From an uncultured Collinsella sp. (lineage in GTDB: Bacteria; Actinomycetota; Coriobacteriia; Coriobacteriales; Coriobacteriaceae), in NCBI GenBank assembly GCA_902490325.1, contig CABUDJ010000004.1, positions 1 to 55,313 on the forward strand: a stretch of DNA of 55,313 nucleotides, given 5' to 3'. Shown one piece after another: positions 22,972 to 33,509 of the stretch. A program made the translations under genes and the position numbers. Each line of letters begins with the position of its first letter. The stretch's first letter is position 1. The notes beneath the pieces are model-generated. The model was not told where the DNA came from. It ran no database searches and saw nothing but the letters and a program-made list of their open reading frames with translations.

Positions 22972-25194
22972 ATGAATATGCTCAAAATCTCGAAGGCGAT
23001 CTTTAGGTCGCTTCTCTCCTCCAGGTCGCTCTGTGTTGTCGTTGTTGCGTTGATGGTTCTTTGTGCTCTGCCCGTCTTCAGGAGCGCGGCTGGCATCGAC
23101 GGACGGGTCGAATACCTCGAGTCGGGAATAACCCGTGTTGAGCAGGAATTGTCAGCATCCTATGCGGATGCGCTTGTGAATGCGGGGGAGGACGGTGTCT
23201 ATACCTCTTCATCAAGCATGCCCGCGCTTCTGTACCCTCTTGCCGCGGGACGTCTTATCTTGGCACCGCTCTCTCCCCTACTTCCGTTTCTGCAGATATC
23301 GGATGGAGAGTACACCTATTATGACGGATCGAAGGAGTACTTGCTATGGGTCGCAACGGCCGTTGCCGTCTCGTTCCTTGCCGCGCGTCTTAACAAACGT
23401 GAAAAGCTCATCATCCAGGCACCGATGGGCGAGCTGGGTAGACTTGTTGCATCGAGCGTATGGGCGAGTGTTTTTGCAATGCTTGCCGTCCTCGCCATCA
23501 ATCTTCCAGGGATAATCGCCGCGCTTGTAAAGAATGGCCCGGGCTCGCCGTTCTATCCGATAGGCTACATTCAATATGCGACTCCGGTTATCAAACCGGC
23601 TTGGCTGGTGTTCGCGCAGACGGCCATCTTGCAATTCTTGGTGGCAGCGTTCATCTCGCTTGTCGTTCACCTTGCCGTGAAGATTGCCAATAACCCTACG
23701 CTTGGAATCGTGTTCGTATGTGCCCTGATGGGGGTGACGATGGTTCCCGGGTATTACGGAAGATCCATCGCTTTACGTGAGTTCGCCCTGTTGAATCCCC
23801 TTACGTATGCGAACACTGAGTTGACCGTCGGCGCCTATAGCCCGTACCCGACAACACAGATAGTGAATCTGCCTGGACTTTGCTTCGAGCGTGGCGCGAT
23901 TGCCCTCGTATGCGCAATCGGGATCGAGGTGCTGGCAATTAGCCTGCTTTGCGTTGCTGGAAAGAGCGGCTGCGCGTGCCCGATATCCCCGATTTGTCTT
24001 GAGAGAGGTTCCTTCACTGCATCGAGAACGGCAACTCGTTCGAGCGCTTGTGCCTCCGCCGTTGCATACGTAAGAACGATGGGGAAACTGCTCCTGCGTT
24101 CTCCTACCCTCGCCGTATGCGCGATTGCAATGTCGACGACGATGCTGGCCCCGGCTCTGGTCGAGATGTTTCCCGACGCTGATAACGTTTCCGCTGTTCG
24201 GTATAGGGATGGGGAGCTCCGTTCAATAGATCGGTATCTAGAGCAGAACGCTGCGAATATGGACGTCGAGGGCAAAGCGGCCCTGGAAGACATGCGGGAT
24301 GCTCTTTCGGGTTTCGTGTACGCGCCTATGCCTGCGGAGGGGTTTCGAAGCCTTGCGACGTACGAGCGCGCTCGAGGTGAGCTGGGCGCGGCAGATGCGA
24401 CTCTCCTGCAATCGATCGGAATCGAGCCGGAGACTCCTTCTCGTGCGGAGGCGCGCGCCCTTCTGCTTGAGTCGATCGCGAGCTTGCCGGACCCCAAGGT
24501 TTACGAGTTAAGTACGAAGATGCCCCCATTAATCCTCCTTTCGTATCTCCAGGCAGCGCTTCCCTCCTTATTTTTGCTGTTGCCCGTGGTTGTCACATCG
24601 CTCGCGTGCAGCCACCTGCAGTGTCGTTCCCTTCTGGTTCTCCAGATCCCCGCAACAGCGCATGTGCGTTTTCTGACGGCTGTTGTGCTGGCTCTCCTGC
24701 TTGGCTTGGTGCTGCTTTTGGTGTCGATGGTTCCCGCTGTCGTTGTGTCCGTGATTAAGAACGGTGCGGGTGGATCGGAGTATCCCGTCGCTCTCATTCG
24801 GGCGGGAGCTTCGACAACGTCCATGGTGGGGGAGGCGGTGTTGTGCAGTATTCCGTTGCTGGTCATGGCATACGGCGTGATTTCCGTCGTCGCTGCGTTG
24901 ACAGCAGCGATTAGCCGCAACCCCGTTGTCACCGGAATGGTTTGCGCGGTTCTCTTGGTGTTGGGTTCGTTGAGCGCTCATGTTGAAAGCGTGGGCATGG
25001 GCGTCGCGCTGCTGGCTCCATTCGCCTCGTTTGATCCCGCTTCCCAGGTGGGGACGATTGGGTTCCTTGGGCGAGGGACGAACGCGATGCCTTTTGGAGA
25101 GGTCGTCGGCGCATCGGGCGCTCTGCTGGTGGTCTTGGGCGCCGTATCTCCGTTGTTGGTGCGCCTGGGTGTTCCGAAGATCGAAAGGGGATGA
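22972..25194 (+). CDS. ABC transporter permease with two paralogous halves
   Basis: The 740-residue membrane protein contains two similar modules. Each starts with one membrane segment, has a large external loop (about 65 residues in the first, about 130 in the second), then about five more segments. The repeats share a motif: LVKNGPGSPFYPIGYI in module one and VIKNGAGGSEYPVALI in module two. The next gene is its ATPase, overlapping the stop. This two-half design resembles the membrane proteins of lactococcin-972-type bacteriocin clusters, but identity with that family is not established. ATG 22972 is chosen; ATG 22954 is an alternative that adds six residues. Confidence 0.8.
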   Translation: MNMLKISKAIFRSLLSSRSLCVVVVALMVLCALPVFRSAAGIDGRVEYLESGITRVEQELSASYADALVNAGEDGVYTSSSSMPALLYPLAAGRLILAPLSPLLPFLQISDGEYTYYDGSKEYLLWVATAVAVSFLAARLNKREKLIIQAPMGELGRLVASSVWASVFAMLAVLAINLPGIIAALVKNGPGSPFYPIGYIQYATPVIKPAWLVFAQTAILQFLVAAFISLVVHLAVKIANNPTLGIVFVCALMGVTMVPGYYGRSIALREFALLNPLTYANTELTVGAYSPYPTTQIVNLPGLCFERGAIALVCAIGIEVLAISLLCVAGKSGCACPISPICLERGSFTASRTATRSSACASAVAYVRTMGKLLLRSPTLAVCAIAMSTTMLAPALVEMFPDADNVSAVRYRDGELRSIDRYLEQNAANMDVEGKAALEDMRDALSGFVYAPMPAEGFRSLATYERARGELGAADATLLQSIGIEPETPSRAEARALLLESIASLPDPKVYELSTKMPPLILLSYLQAALPSLFLLLPVVVTSLACSHLQCRSLLVLQIPATAHVRFLTAVVLALLLGLVLLLVSMVPAVVVSVIKNGAGGSEYPVALIRAGASTTSMVGEAVLCSIPLLVMAYGVISVVAALTAAISRNPVVTGMVCAVLLVLGSLSAHVESVGMGVALLAPFASFDPASQVGTIGFLGRGTNAMPFGEVVGASGALLVVLGAVSPLLVRLGVPKIERG

Positions 25195-25199
25195 TCTCG

Positions 25200-25940
25200 A
25201 TGATTGACCTTCAAACGCTGACGATCTCTTATGGAAAGAAGGTGCTCGTAGATTCGGTGAACGCTGAGTTTGCCCCGGGTACGGTCTACGGTCTCGTCGC
25301 TCCGAACGGGCATGGAAAGACGACGTTGCTGCGTGCGATGGCAGGTTTGCCGGGTCCTCGCGTGGACGGGAGCATCGTTCTGGATGAGGTGCAGGGTACG
25401 GGTGCGAGAGAGGTCCGTTCTATGATCTTCTATGCACCTGGTGAGGGAACGCTGCTGTATCCCGGATTGCGTGCGGAAGATCACCTCAAGATGGTTTGCG
25501 ATATGTGGCCGCATGCTCGTGATATCGAGGAGGTAGTGGAGCAAACGCAGATAGGCGAGTTCGCGAAGATGAGGATCCGCGCTCTGAGCCAGGGTATGAA
25601 GCAGCAGCTTACCTTGGCGATTGCGTATGCGACGGGTGCGCGGTACCTCCTGTTGGATGAACCCATGAACGCGCTCGATCCCAGCAGGGTGGACTTGCAT
25701 TCCGGGATTCTCAGGAAGCTGGCCGATTCTGGTACGTGCATCATCATGTCATCCCACATCTTGGATTCGGTCGATAGACTGTGCGATGAGATTCTGTTTT
25801 TGAAGGATGGGAGGCTCATTAGAAGCATTCCGCAAGATGATGCTGCGCCGAAGTCTCCCGGATCCCATTTCGCAAGGCCTGCCGGACGCGCCGAGGGTGC
25901 GCTAAGCGCGTATCGGCGGCTCTACGGAGAGGGCGGGTAG
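25200..25940 (+). CDS. ABC transporter ATP-binding protein
   Basis: The 246-residue ATPase has Walker A APNGHGKTT, the Q-loop region, signature LSQGMKQQLTLA, Walker B YLLLDEPMNALDP and the switch histidine in SSHI. ATG 25200 is preferred over 25191 because AAAGGGG at 25184-25190 touches the earlier start. It overlaps or abuts the permease gene, so the two form one transporter. The closely similar ATPase domain of the fusion gene at 26091 shares the atypical APNG Walker A start and the signature ending in GMKQQ. Confidence 0.92.
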   Translation: MIDLQTLTISYGKKVLVDSVNAEFAPGTVYGLVAPNGHGKTTLLRAMAGLPGPRVDGSIVLDEVQGTGAREVRSMIFYAPGEGTLLYPGLRAEDHLKMVCDMWPHARDIEEVVEQTQIGEFAKMRIRALSQGMKQQLTLAIAYATGARYLLLDEPMNALDPSRVDLHSGILRKLADSGTCIIMSSHILDSVDRLCDEILFLKDGRLIRSIPQDDAAPKSPGSHFARPAGRAEGALSAYRRLYGEGG

Positions 25941-25965
25941 AAATGCAAGTTAATAATCTATGTGG

Positions 25966-25993
25966 TCGATATGCCGTTAAACCCGCATATCGA
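25966..25993. promoter_or_regulatory. Inverted repeat before the permease-ATPase fusion
   Basis: TCGATATGC (25966-25974) and GCATATCGA (25985-25993) are exact reverse complements, nine bases each with a 10-base spacer. They lie in the 150-base gap between the two ABC genes. It could be an operator or a processing hairpin; no T run follows. Confidence 0.5.
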
Positions 25994-26090
25994 TACCGTT
26001 CAGCCATTCGCCTCGCCCCCGTCGCACGCATCTTCATCCGGTCTGTTACTTTTAATCTAACAGTTCTTTGAGGAACGTAGGTGCTTCCAA

Positions 26091-27905
26091 ATGTACTGTC
26101 GACTTCTTCTCAAACTAATCCTAAGAGACAGGGCCGTATGGATCTCTACGCTCGTTCTTGCCGCAGCCTTCTCCGTCCCCATCGCGTTCAATTCACCCAT
26201 CTACGGGCCCTTCTTTATGAAGCAGGGCATGCAGGGCTTTGTCGACGCATTCAATACGCGCGCGCCCCAGGCCAGCGGCACAGACCTATCGCCAGAGCAG
26301 CAAGATGACGCTGAGCTTGCAAGATACGCGAACGCCGCCCTCGCCGCTCAAACCGACGCCGCCTTTCTCGACTCTGCCGAGAGCTACTACGCGCTCATGG
26401 ACGAAGGCTTCCAATCCGGGTCCATCGTGGGAGACCGAGAGACCAATGACGCGGAACTCGCGTATTGCCGTGCCCTGAGCAGCTCCGGCATCACGGATAT
26501 CCCGGCCTCCGCAAGCGACCTGCCATTCCTTTCCTTCCTGCCTTACGCCATTGCCACGGCGCCGTCTTTCCTTCCCTTCATCCCCTTCCTTCTCTCGTCG
26601 ATACTCGTGCTCGGCGCCACAAGGCCTGCGACCCTGGCGGCGAAGGCGCCCGTGCCCAAATTCCGGCGCCTTATCCAAACCGTGTTTTCAATAATTGGCG
26701 CGGGGACCGCGATGCTCCTCGCCGGCCTCGCACCCGGGGGCATTTACGCCTCGGCCCTAAACGGCTTCGGGCAAATTGGGTACCCGATCACCTTCTTCCA
26801 TAACGGCGCGCTTACCGCCACGACCGCGGGAGACGTCTTCACGACCCTGCTTCTCGCGCTGCTTGCGGGCGGAACCTTGATATCCGTTTGCTCCGCCGTC
26901 CTATCGACCGCAACGAGGCGCGTCCTCGCAGGCCCCCTTACCTCAGCGCTGCTTGTCGCGGCCCCGGCATTCCCGTTATTGTCCGATTCGGCGCTGGAGC
27001 ATAGCGCCGCGCTCAATCTCCTGCCGCTGGGCGTGTTCTCGCCTATCGAGGCCACGGGCTACGTAGGATGCTTCCCGACAGAATTCATTGGCTCCGGTTC
27101 AGGCAGCGCATCGATGCTTGCCGTGGCCCTGGTATACGTCGCGGTCCTTTTCGCGGTCGGCGCCGTCGTGACACGTTCGCCCAAACAGGCTGGACCCGCT
27201 AAAAAGCACCATGGGCTTGAGCTCCTGGACGTGAGCGTGGGATACGGGAGCACGACGATACTTTCGATCGGATCGCTTTCCTTGGGCCCGGGAACGGCGG
27301 CGGGGCTCGTCGCTCCCAACGGCTCGGGGAAAACCACCCTTCTTGAAGCGCTGTCGGGCCAATTTCCCGCCCGCATCCGCTCGGGAAGCCTGGCGGCAGA
27401 CGGAATCTGCCAACGTCGATCAGCCGAATTTGCAGAACTCGTCTACCTGAGCTCTTCGGGCAGCGCGGATCTCTATCCCACGCTATCGGCCATCGAGCAC
27501 CTTGCTTTCGTTAGGGAGGCGTGGAAATCGGCCGCCGACATCGACTCGCTCTGCGACTCCCTCGGAATCTCCCCATATCTCGACAAGCCGACCCGTAAAC
27601 TCTCGACAGGAATGAAGCAGCAGGTAAAGCTTGCCATGGCGATAGCGACCGATTGCCCGTACCTCATCCTCGATGAACCGCTGAACGGCCTCGATCCGGG
27701 AAAACGGAAAACCTCCTGCGACGCGATGCGCAGCGAGGTGGCGCGGGGACGAAGCGTGCTCATTTCAAGCCATCTGCTCGACGACCTGGCAGACCTCACC
27801 AACTCGTTCTACTTCATCGAGGCCGGCACGCTCGTGGAAAAGATCGAGTCGTCCTCGCAGACGCTCAAGCAGGAATACCTCGATACATACGAGGGAGGTG
27901 AATGA
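26091..27905 (+). CDS. ABC permease-ATPase fusion protein
   Basis: In this 604-residue protein residues 1 to about 365 are a permease module and the rest an ATPase. The permease part has one N-terminal segment, an external loop of about 110 residues, then about five segments including the motif FGQIGYPITFFHNGALT, matching the modules of the 22972 gene. The ATPase has Walker A APNGSGKTT, signature LSTGMKQQVKLA, Walker B YLILDEPLNGLDP and SSHL. So the cassette has three permease modules and two ATPases. The stop overlaps the upstream region of the secreted peptide gene, two bases away. Confidence 0.88.
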   Translation: MYCRLLLKLILRDRAVWISTLVLAAAFSVPIAFNSPIYGPFFMKQGMQGFVDAFNTRAPQASGTDLSPEQQDDAELARYANAALAAQTDAAFLDSAESYYALMDEGFQSGSIVGDRETNDAELAYCRALSSSGITDIPASASDLPFLSFLPYAIATAPSFLPFIPFLLSSILVLGATRPATLAAKAPVPKFRRLIQTVFSIIGAGTAMLLAGLAPGGIYASALNGFGQIGYPITFFHNGALTATTAGDVFTTLLLALLAGGTLISVCSAVLSTATRRVLAGPLTSALLVAAPAFPLLSDSALEHSAALNLLPLGVFSPIEATGYVGCFPTEFIGSGSGSASMLAVALVYVAVLFAVGAVVTRSPKQAGPAKKHHGLELLDVSVGYGSTTILSIGSLSLGPGTAAGLVAPNGSGKTTLLEALSGQFPARIRSGSLAADGICQRRSAEFAELVYLSSSGSADLYPTLSAIEHLAFVREAWKSAADIDSLCDSLGISPYLDKPTRKLSTGMKQQVKLAMAIATDCPYLILDEPLNGLDPGKRKTSCDAMRSEVARGRSVLISSHLLDDLADLTNSFYFIEAGTLVEKIESSSQTLKQEYLDTYEGGE

Positions 27906-27906
27906 C

Positions 27907-28251
27907 ATGAAACTATTTGAACAGCTGAAGTCCAATGCGTCGCGCATGGCTGTCTACGCCATCCTCGTGGCAACGGCTTTATGCGGAATCGCGGCACCCG
28001 TCTATGCGCTCAACGGGGAGAAAGGCGATGTCGAACCCGCGTACATGGCTTCGACGGTTAAAGACCGGTACAAAGCCTTCTCTGGAGACGCGTTTTACGT
28101 AGCAGAGTACGACACGACCTACCGTGAGCTTCGCTACAACAAGAGATACGAATATCTAGGCGCAAAAGTAATCAGCTATACATCGGGTTGGTACGGCCCC
28201 AACTATGGACACATAACCCAGTTCAAGTGTAACTACCGTGTGTACAACTAA
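27907..28251 (+). CDS. Small tyrosine-rich protein with signal peptide
   Basis: The 114-residue product has a classic signal peptide: basic start MKLFEQLKSNASRM, hydrophobic core AVYAILVATALCGIAA, and likely cleavage after PVYA (residue 34). The mature part of about 80 residues has some 13 tyrosines, one cysteine, and an aromatic end (GWYGPNYGHITQFKCNYRVY). No family was recognised. ATG 27907 has GAGGGAGG eight bases upstream, directly after the fusion gene, so it is part of the exporter operon. A secreted bacteriocin-like or signalling peptide, or an accessory of the transporter, fits the context (inference). Confidence 0.75.
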   Translation: MKLFEQLKSNASRMAVYAILVATALCGIAAPVYALNGEKGDVEPAYMASTVKDRYKAFSGDAFYVAEYDTTYRELRYNKRYEYLGAKVISYTSGWYGPNYGHITQFKCNYRVYN

Positions 28252-28266
28252 AGCAACCCGGCCGGG

Positions 28267-28302
28267 ACGAGGGGTGACGCAAAAGCGTCGCCCCTCGTTT
28301 TT
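28267..28302 (+). terminator. Terminator of the island exporter operon
   Basis: A 14-bp stem (28267-28280 with 28285-28298, one G-U pair) closes an AAAA loop and is followed by five T. It lies 15 bases after the small secreted protein gene. Confidence 0.93.
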
Positions 28303-28333
28303 AACCATGTCAACTGAACCTGGTTCAGTTTGG

Positions 28334-28395
28334 TTGATTTCCGATCTCAGCCGAACACATTGAGCGGAAAGGCCGTTCCCGCAGTCAGTCGAACG
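28334..28395 (+). repeat. 62-bp direct repeat, right copy
   Basis: This is the partner of 21462-21523 (58 of 62 identical, same orientation). It lies between the terminator of the island operon and the rpmE promoter, so the right edge of the island is well placed for insertion next to rpmE. Confidence 0.8.
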
Positions 28396-28425
28396 TCCCC
28401 GGGGCCCTTCTCAGGCCCCGGGGAC
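28395..28425. repeat. Perfect GC-rich hairpin after the right direct repeat
   Basis: GTCCCCGGGGCC (28395-28406) pairs perfectly with GGCCCCGGGGAC (28414-28425) around a seven-base loop. Each arm also contains CCCCGGGG. No T run follows. The left direct repeat is also followed by a hairpin, of different sequence. The rest of the 28252-28619 gap holds only the rpmE promoter. Confidence 0.7.
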
Positions 28426-28506
28426 GGCATTTTGCCAGTTGAAGGAACGGTGGAGATGTGTTTCGATGGGTCAGATTCGTGTCGTTCCGAAAAGACCGTG
28501 AACCTT

Positions 28507-28535
28507 TTGTGGGACACGCGGCGCCGTGGTACCAT
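28507..28535 (+). promoter_or_regulatory. rpmE: Candidate promoter of rpmE
   Basis: TTGTGG (28507-28512) and TACCAT (28530-28535) are 17 bases apart, about 85 bases before the rpmE start. Confidence 0.5.
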
Positions 28536-28619
28536 AGCCGAGTTTGTTGTCTTGGTCGGAAACCAAGACGCCTTATGCGCTGATCGGTAACCAGCGCCTG
28601 ACCAATAAGGAGTCCTACC

Positions 28620-29045
28620 ATGAAGCAGGGTATCCATCCCCAGTATGTCGAGTGCACGGTGACGTGCTCCTGCGGCAACACCTTCAAGACGCACGCTACC
28701 GTGTCCGAGATGAAGGTCGAGCTTTGCAACGAGTGCCACCCGTTCTACACCGGCCAGCAGAAGTTCGTCGACACCGGTGGACGCGTCCAGCGCTTCGCCG
28801 ACAAGTTCGGTGGCGCCGCTGCCGCCCAGCTCAAGAAGGCCGAGGAGGCCAAGGCTGCCAAGGCCGCCAAGGCTGCTGAGGCCGAGGCCGCTCGCAAGGC
28901 CGCCGCTGAGGCTAAGGCTGCCGAGAAGGCCAAGCGTGCTGCTAAGTTTGCCGAGGAGGCTGCCAAGCAGGCCGCCGAGGCTCCCGCAGAGGCTCCCGTC
29001 GAGGAGGCCGCTGCCGAGGCCGAGACCACCGAGGCTGCTGAGTAA
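28620..29045 (+). CDS. rpmE: 50S ribosomal protein L31 with long charged tail
   Basis: Residues 1 to about 68 are L31 of the zinc-binding type: MKQGIHPQYVECTVTCSCGNTF, then LCNECHPFYTGQQKFVDTGGRV, with all four cysteines. L31 bridges the subunits. The product is 141 residues because an added tail of about 70 residues rich in Ala, Lys and Glu follows. It is probably helical at first (AEEAKAAKAAKAAEAEAARK) and acidic at the end. L17 (6422) has a similar tail. ATG 28620 follows AAGGAG. Confidence 0.95.
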   Translation: MKQGIHPQYVECTVTCSCGNTFKTHATVSEMKVELCNECHPFYTGQQKFVDTGGRVQRFADKFGGAAAAQLKKAEEAKAAKAAKAAEAEAARKAAAEAKAAEKAKRAAKFAEEAAKQAAEAPAEAPVEEAAAEAETTEAAE

Positions 29046-29080
29046 ATAGCTCGCCGCGGAATCACTCGCATTCATGGCAT

Positions 29081-29122
29081 AAGGGCCGTGCATCCGTTTG
29101 GGTGCGCGGCCCTTTTCTTTTT
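29081..29122 (+). terminator. Terminator after rpmE
   Basis: AAGGGCCGTGCA (29081-29092) pairs with TGCGCGGCCCTT (29103-29114, one G-U pair), followed by a T-rich run to 29122. The loop region CATCCGTTTGGGTGCG is nearly the same as in the terminator at 33470. Confidence 0.9.
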
Positions 29123-29193
29123 ATTGGTGCAAACCAACCTGCCCCCATTGCACCAAATTGGTGCGAAGGGGGACAGGTCCGTTTGCACCAAAT
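29123..29193. repeat. 71-bp near-perfect palindrome
   Basis: The outer arms ATTGGTGCAAAC and GTTTGCACCAAAT, middle arms CCTGCCCCC and GGGGGACAGG, and the centre GCACCAAATTGGTGC form a stem over almost the whole length. It begins at the end of the rpmE terminator. The CTGTCCCC-like middle is shared in short form with the other repeat families here. The 29046-29388 gap holds no gene. Confidence 0.75.
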
Positions 29194-29218
29194 GGCAGAG
29201 ATGTAGCGTTTGCCCAGA

Positions 29219-29258
29219 TAAAACCTGCCAAAATAAACCTGTCCCTGTTTGGCAGGTT
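29219..29258. repeat. 40-bp hairpin repeat, copy A
   Basis: The sequence TAAAACCTGCCAAA ... TTTGGCAGGTT forms arms around a loop with AAACCTGTCCC. It matches 41401-41440 at 38 of 40 bases. It lies 131 bases before secA. Confidence 0.8.
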
Positions 29259-29388
29259 GGTCGTAGTTATTACGTGGCGGTCGAGGTCGACCGTATAGGC
29301 CGCGCCTTGTTTGGCTAAAGTACATTTATCTGTGTTTAACTCGCCCAAGGCTGCATGGCGTGGGCGATGGCCAAAAAAGGAAAACCAC

Positions 29389-32195
<2,807 letters not shown>

Positions 32196-32196
<1 letters not shown>

Positions 32197-33344
32197 TGGC
32201 TGAGGCTTTAGAGATAACGCCCGCCGAGCTGGACGCGTTCGCGGACCGGCTCGGCGAGGTCGAGTCGTATCTCCACCTGGACGAGAAGCGTACCCGTGTG
32301 ACCGAGCTCGAGGCCAAAAGTGTTGCCCCTGGCTTTTGGGATGACGCCGACGCCGCCCGTGCCACCATGGAGGAGATCGCGCGTACCAAGGAAGATATCG
32401 CTGCCGTGGACACCGCGCGCGGCGAGCTTTCCGATGCCCGCGCCGCGCTGGAGCTTGCCGAGGAGATGGGGGATGACCCCGACGCCGTCGCCCTTCGCGA
32501 GGAGGCTGCAGCCACGGCTGAGCGCCTGGCCCGTGCCATCGATGAGCTTGAGCTTTCGAGCTGGTTTACCGGTGAGTTCGATCACGGCGATGCCATTGTG
32601 ACCATCAAGCCCGGACAGGGTGGTCTGGAGGCCCAGGACTGGACCTTCATGCTCTTTAAGATGTACATGAAGTACTGCCAGCGTCGCGGCTGGAAGGTCA
32701 CCATCAACGACTGTCCCGCAGCCGAGGTCATCGGCATCGACCGCGCGACCTTTACTGTCGAGGGCAAGGACGCATTTGGCATGCTGCGCGCCGAGGCCGG
32801 CGTCCACCGCTTGGTTCGCATTAGCCCCACCGACGACAAGAAGCGCCGCCAGACCACGTTTGCCGGCGTCGAGGTCATCCCCGTGCTACCCGATGATATC
32901 GACATCGAGATCAGTCCCGACGACATCCGCGTGGACGTGTACCACGCGAGCGGCCCGGGCGGTCAGGGCGTTAACACTACCGACTCCGCCGTGCGCGTGA
33001 CGCATTTCCCCAGCGGCATTGTGGTCACCTGCCAAAACGAGCGCAGCCAGATCCAGAACAAGGCCGCGTGCATGCAGATCCTCAAGGCTCGCCTGTACGA
33101 GATTGAGCTCGAGAAGCGCGCCGAGGCGCTCGATGAGATTCGCGGACCCAAGACCACGATCGGTTTTGGTAACCAGATTCGCAGCTACGTGCTCTACCCG
33201 TACCAGATGGTCAAAGACCTACGCACGGGCGTGGAGACCAGCAATGTCGAGGCCGTCCTTGACGATGGCGACCTGGACCCGTTTGTTATTGGCTACCATC
33301 GCTGGGCCACCGGCAACGCCGATGCAGAAGGCTCGGAGGTCTAA
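32196..33344 (+). CDS. prfB: Peptide chain release factor 2
   Basis: RF2 ends translation at UGA and UAA. The 382-residue protein is read in one frame, without the internal UGA and +1 frameshift used by many prfB genes. The GGQ motif is present at 255-257 (SGPGGQGVN). The stop-codon-reading tripeptide, normally SPF, reads SPT at 210-212 (VRISPTDDKKRRQ; codon ACC at 32829-32831), an unusual change. The ATG overlaps the secA TAA by one base. secA-prfB is a common order. Confidence 0.94.
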
Positions 33345-33405
33345 AACATCGGGCGGCTTCAAGCCGATGCCAAGCCCAACGGTTGGACGGGTTTGTATCC
33401 AGAAT

Positions 33406-33429
33406 AAACCCTGCGCAGGGGTGGTTTTT
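33406..33429 (+). terminator. Possible terminator after prfB
   Basis: AAACC (33406-33410) can pair with GGTTT, with CTGCGCAG between and five T at 33425-33429. The stem is short and the folding ambiguous. Confidence 0.35.
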
Positions 33430-33469
33430 GTTCGGCGAATCGTTAGAATCGAATACAAGAAGAAGTTCA

Positions 33470-33497
33470 AAGCGCATCCGTTTGGGTGCGCTTTTTT
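33470..33497 (+). terminator. Terminator abutting the yitT-family ribosome site
   Basis: AAGCGCATCC (33470-33479) pairs with GGGTGCGCTT (33484-33493) around GTTT, and T continues to 33497. The ribosome site GAGGGAGG of the next gene starts at 33498, so no promoter fits between. A weak candidate -10, TAGAAT, lies at 33444-33449. Confidence 0.75.
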
Positions 33498-33509
33498 GAG
33501 GGAGGCAGC

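Larger units (their letters stand above)
21462..28395. mobile_element. Putative integrated island with ABC exporter cargo
   Basis: The 6.9-kb block is bounded by 62-bp direct repeats. It contains a truncated tyrosine recombinase at one end, an HTH/DUF2975 pair, a three-gene ABC transport set and a small secreted protein. Base and codon use looks different from neighbouring genes (more AGA/AGG, and A/T-rich gaps near 22840-22900 and 26040), consistent with transfer. With the integrase broken, it is probably no longer mobile alone. An alternative is insertion between copies of an ordinary intergenic repeat. Confidence 0.6.

Noticed and set aside
25943..26071. Possible 42-codon basic peptide between the two ABC genes
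   Set aside because: The start has only a weak ribosome site, the frame crosses a perfect inverted repeat, and the Arg-rich translation has no signal peptide or known relatives; kept only as a remote possibility.
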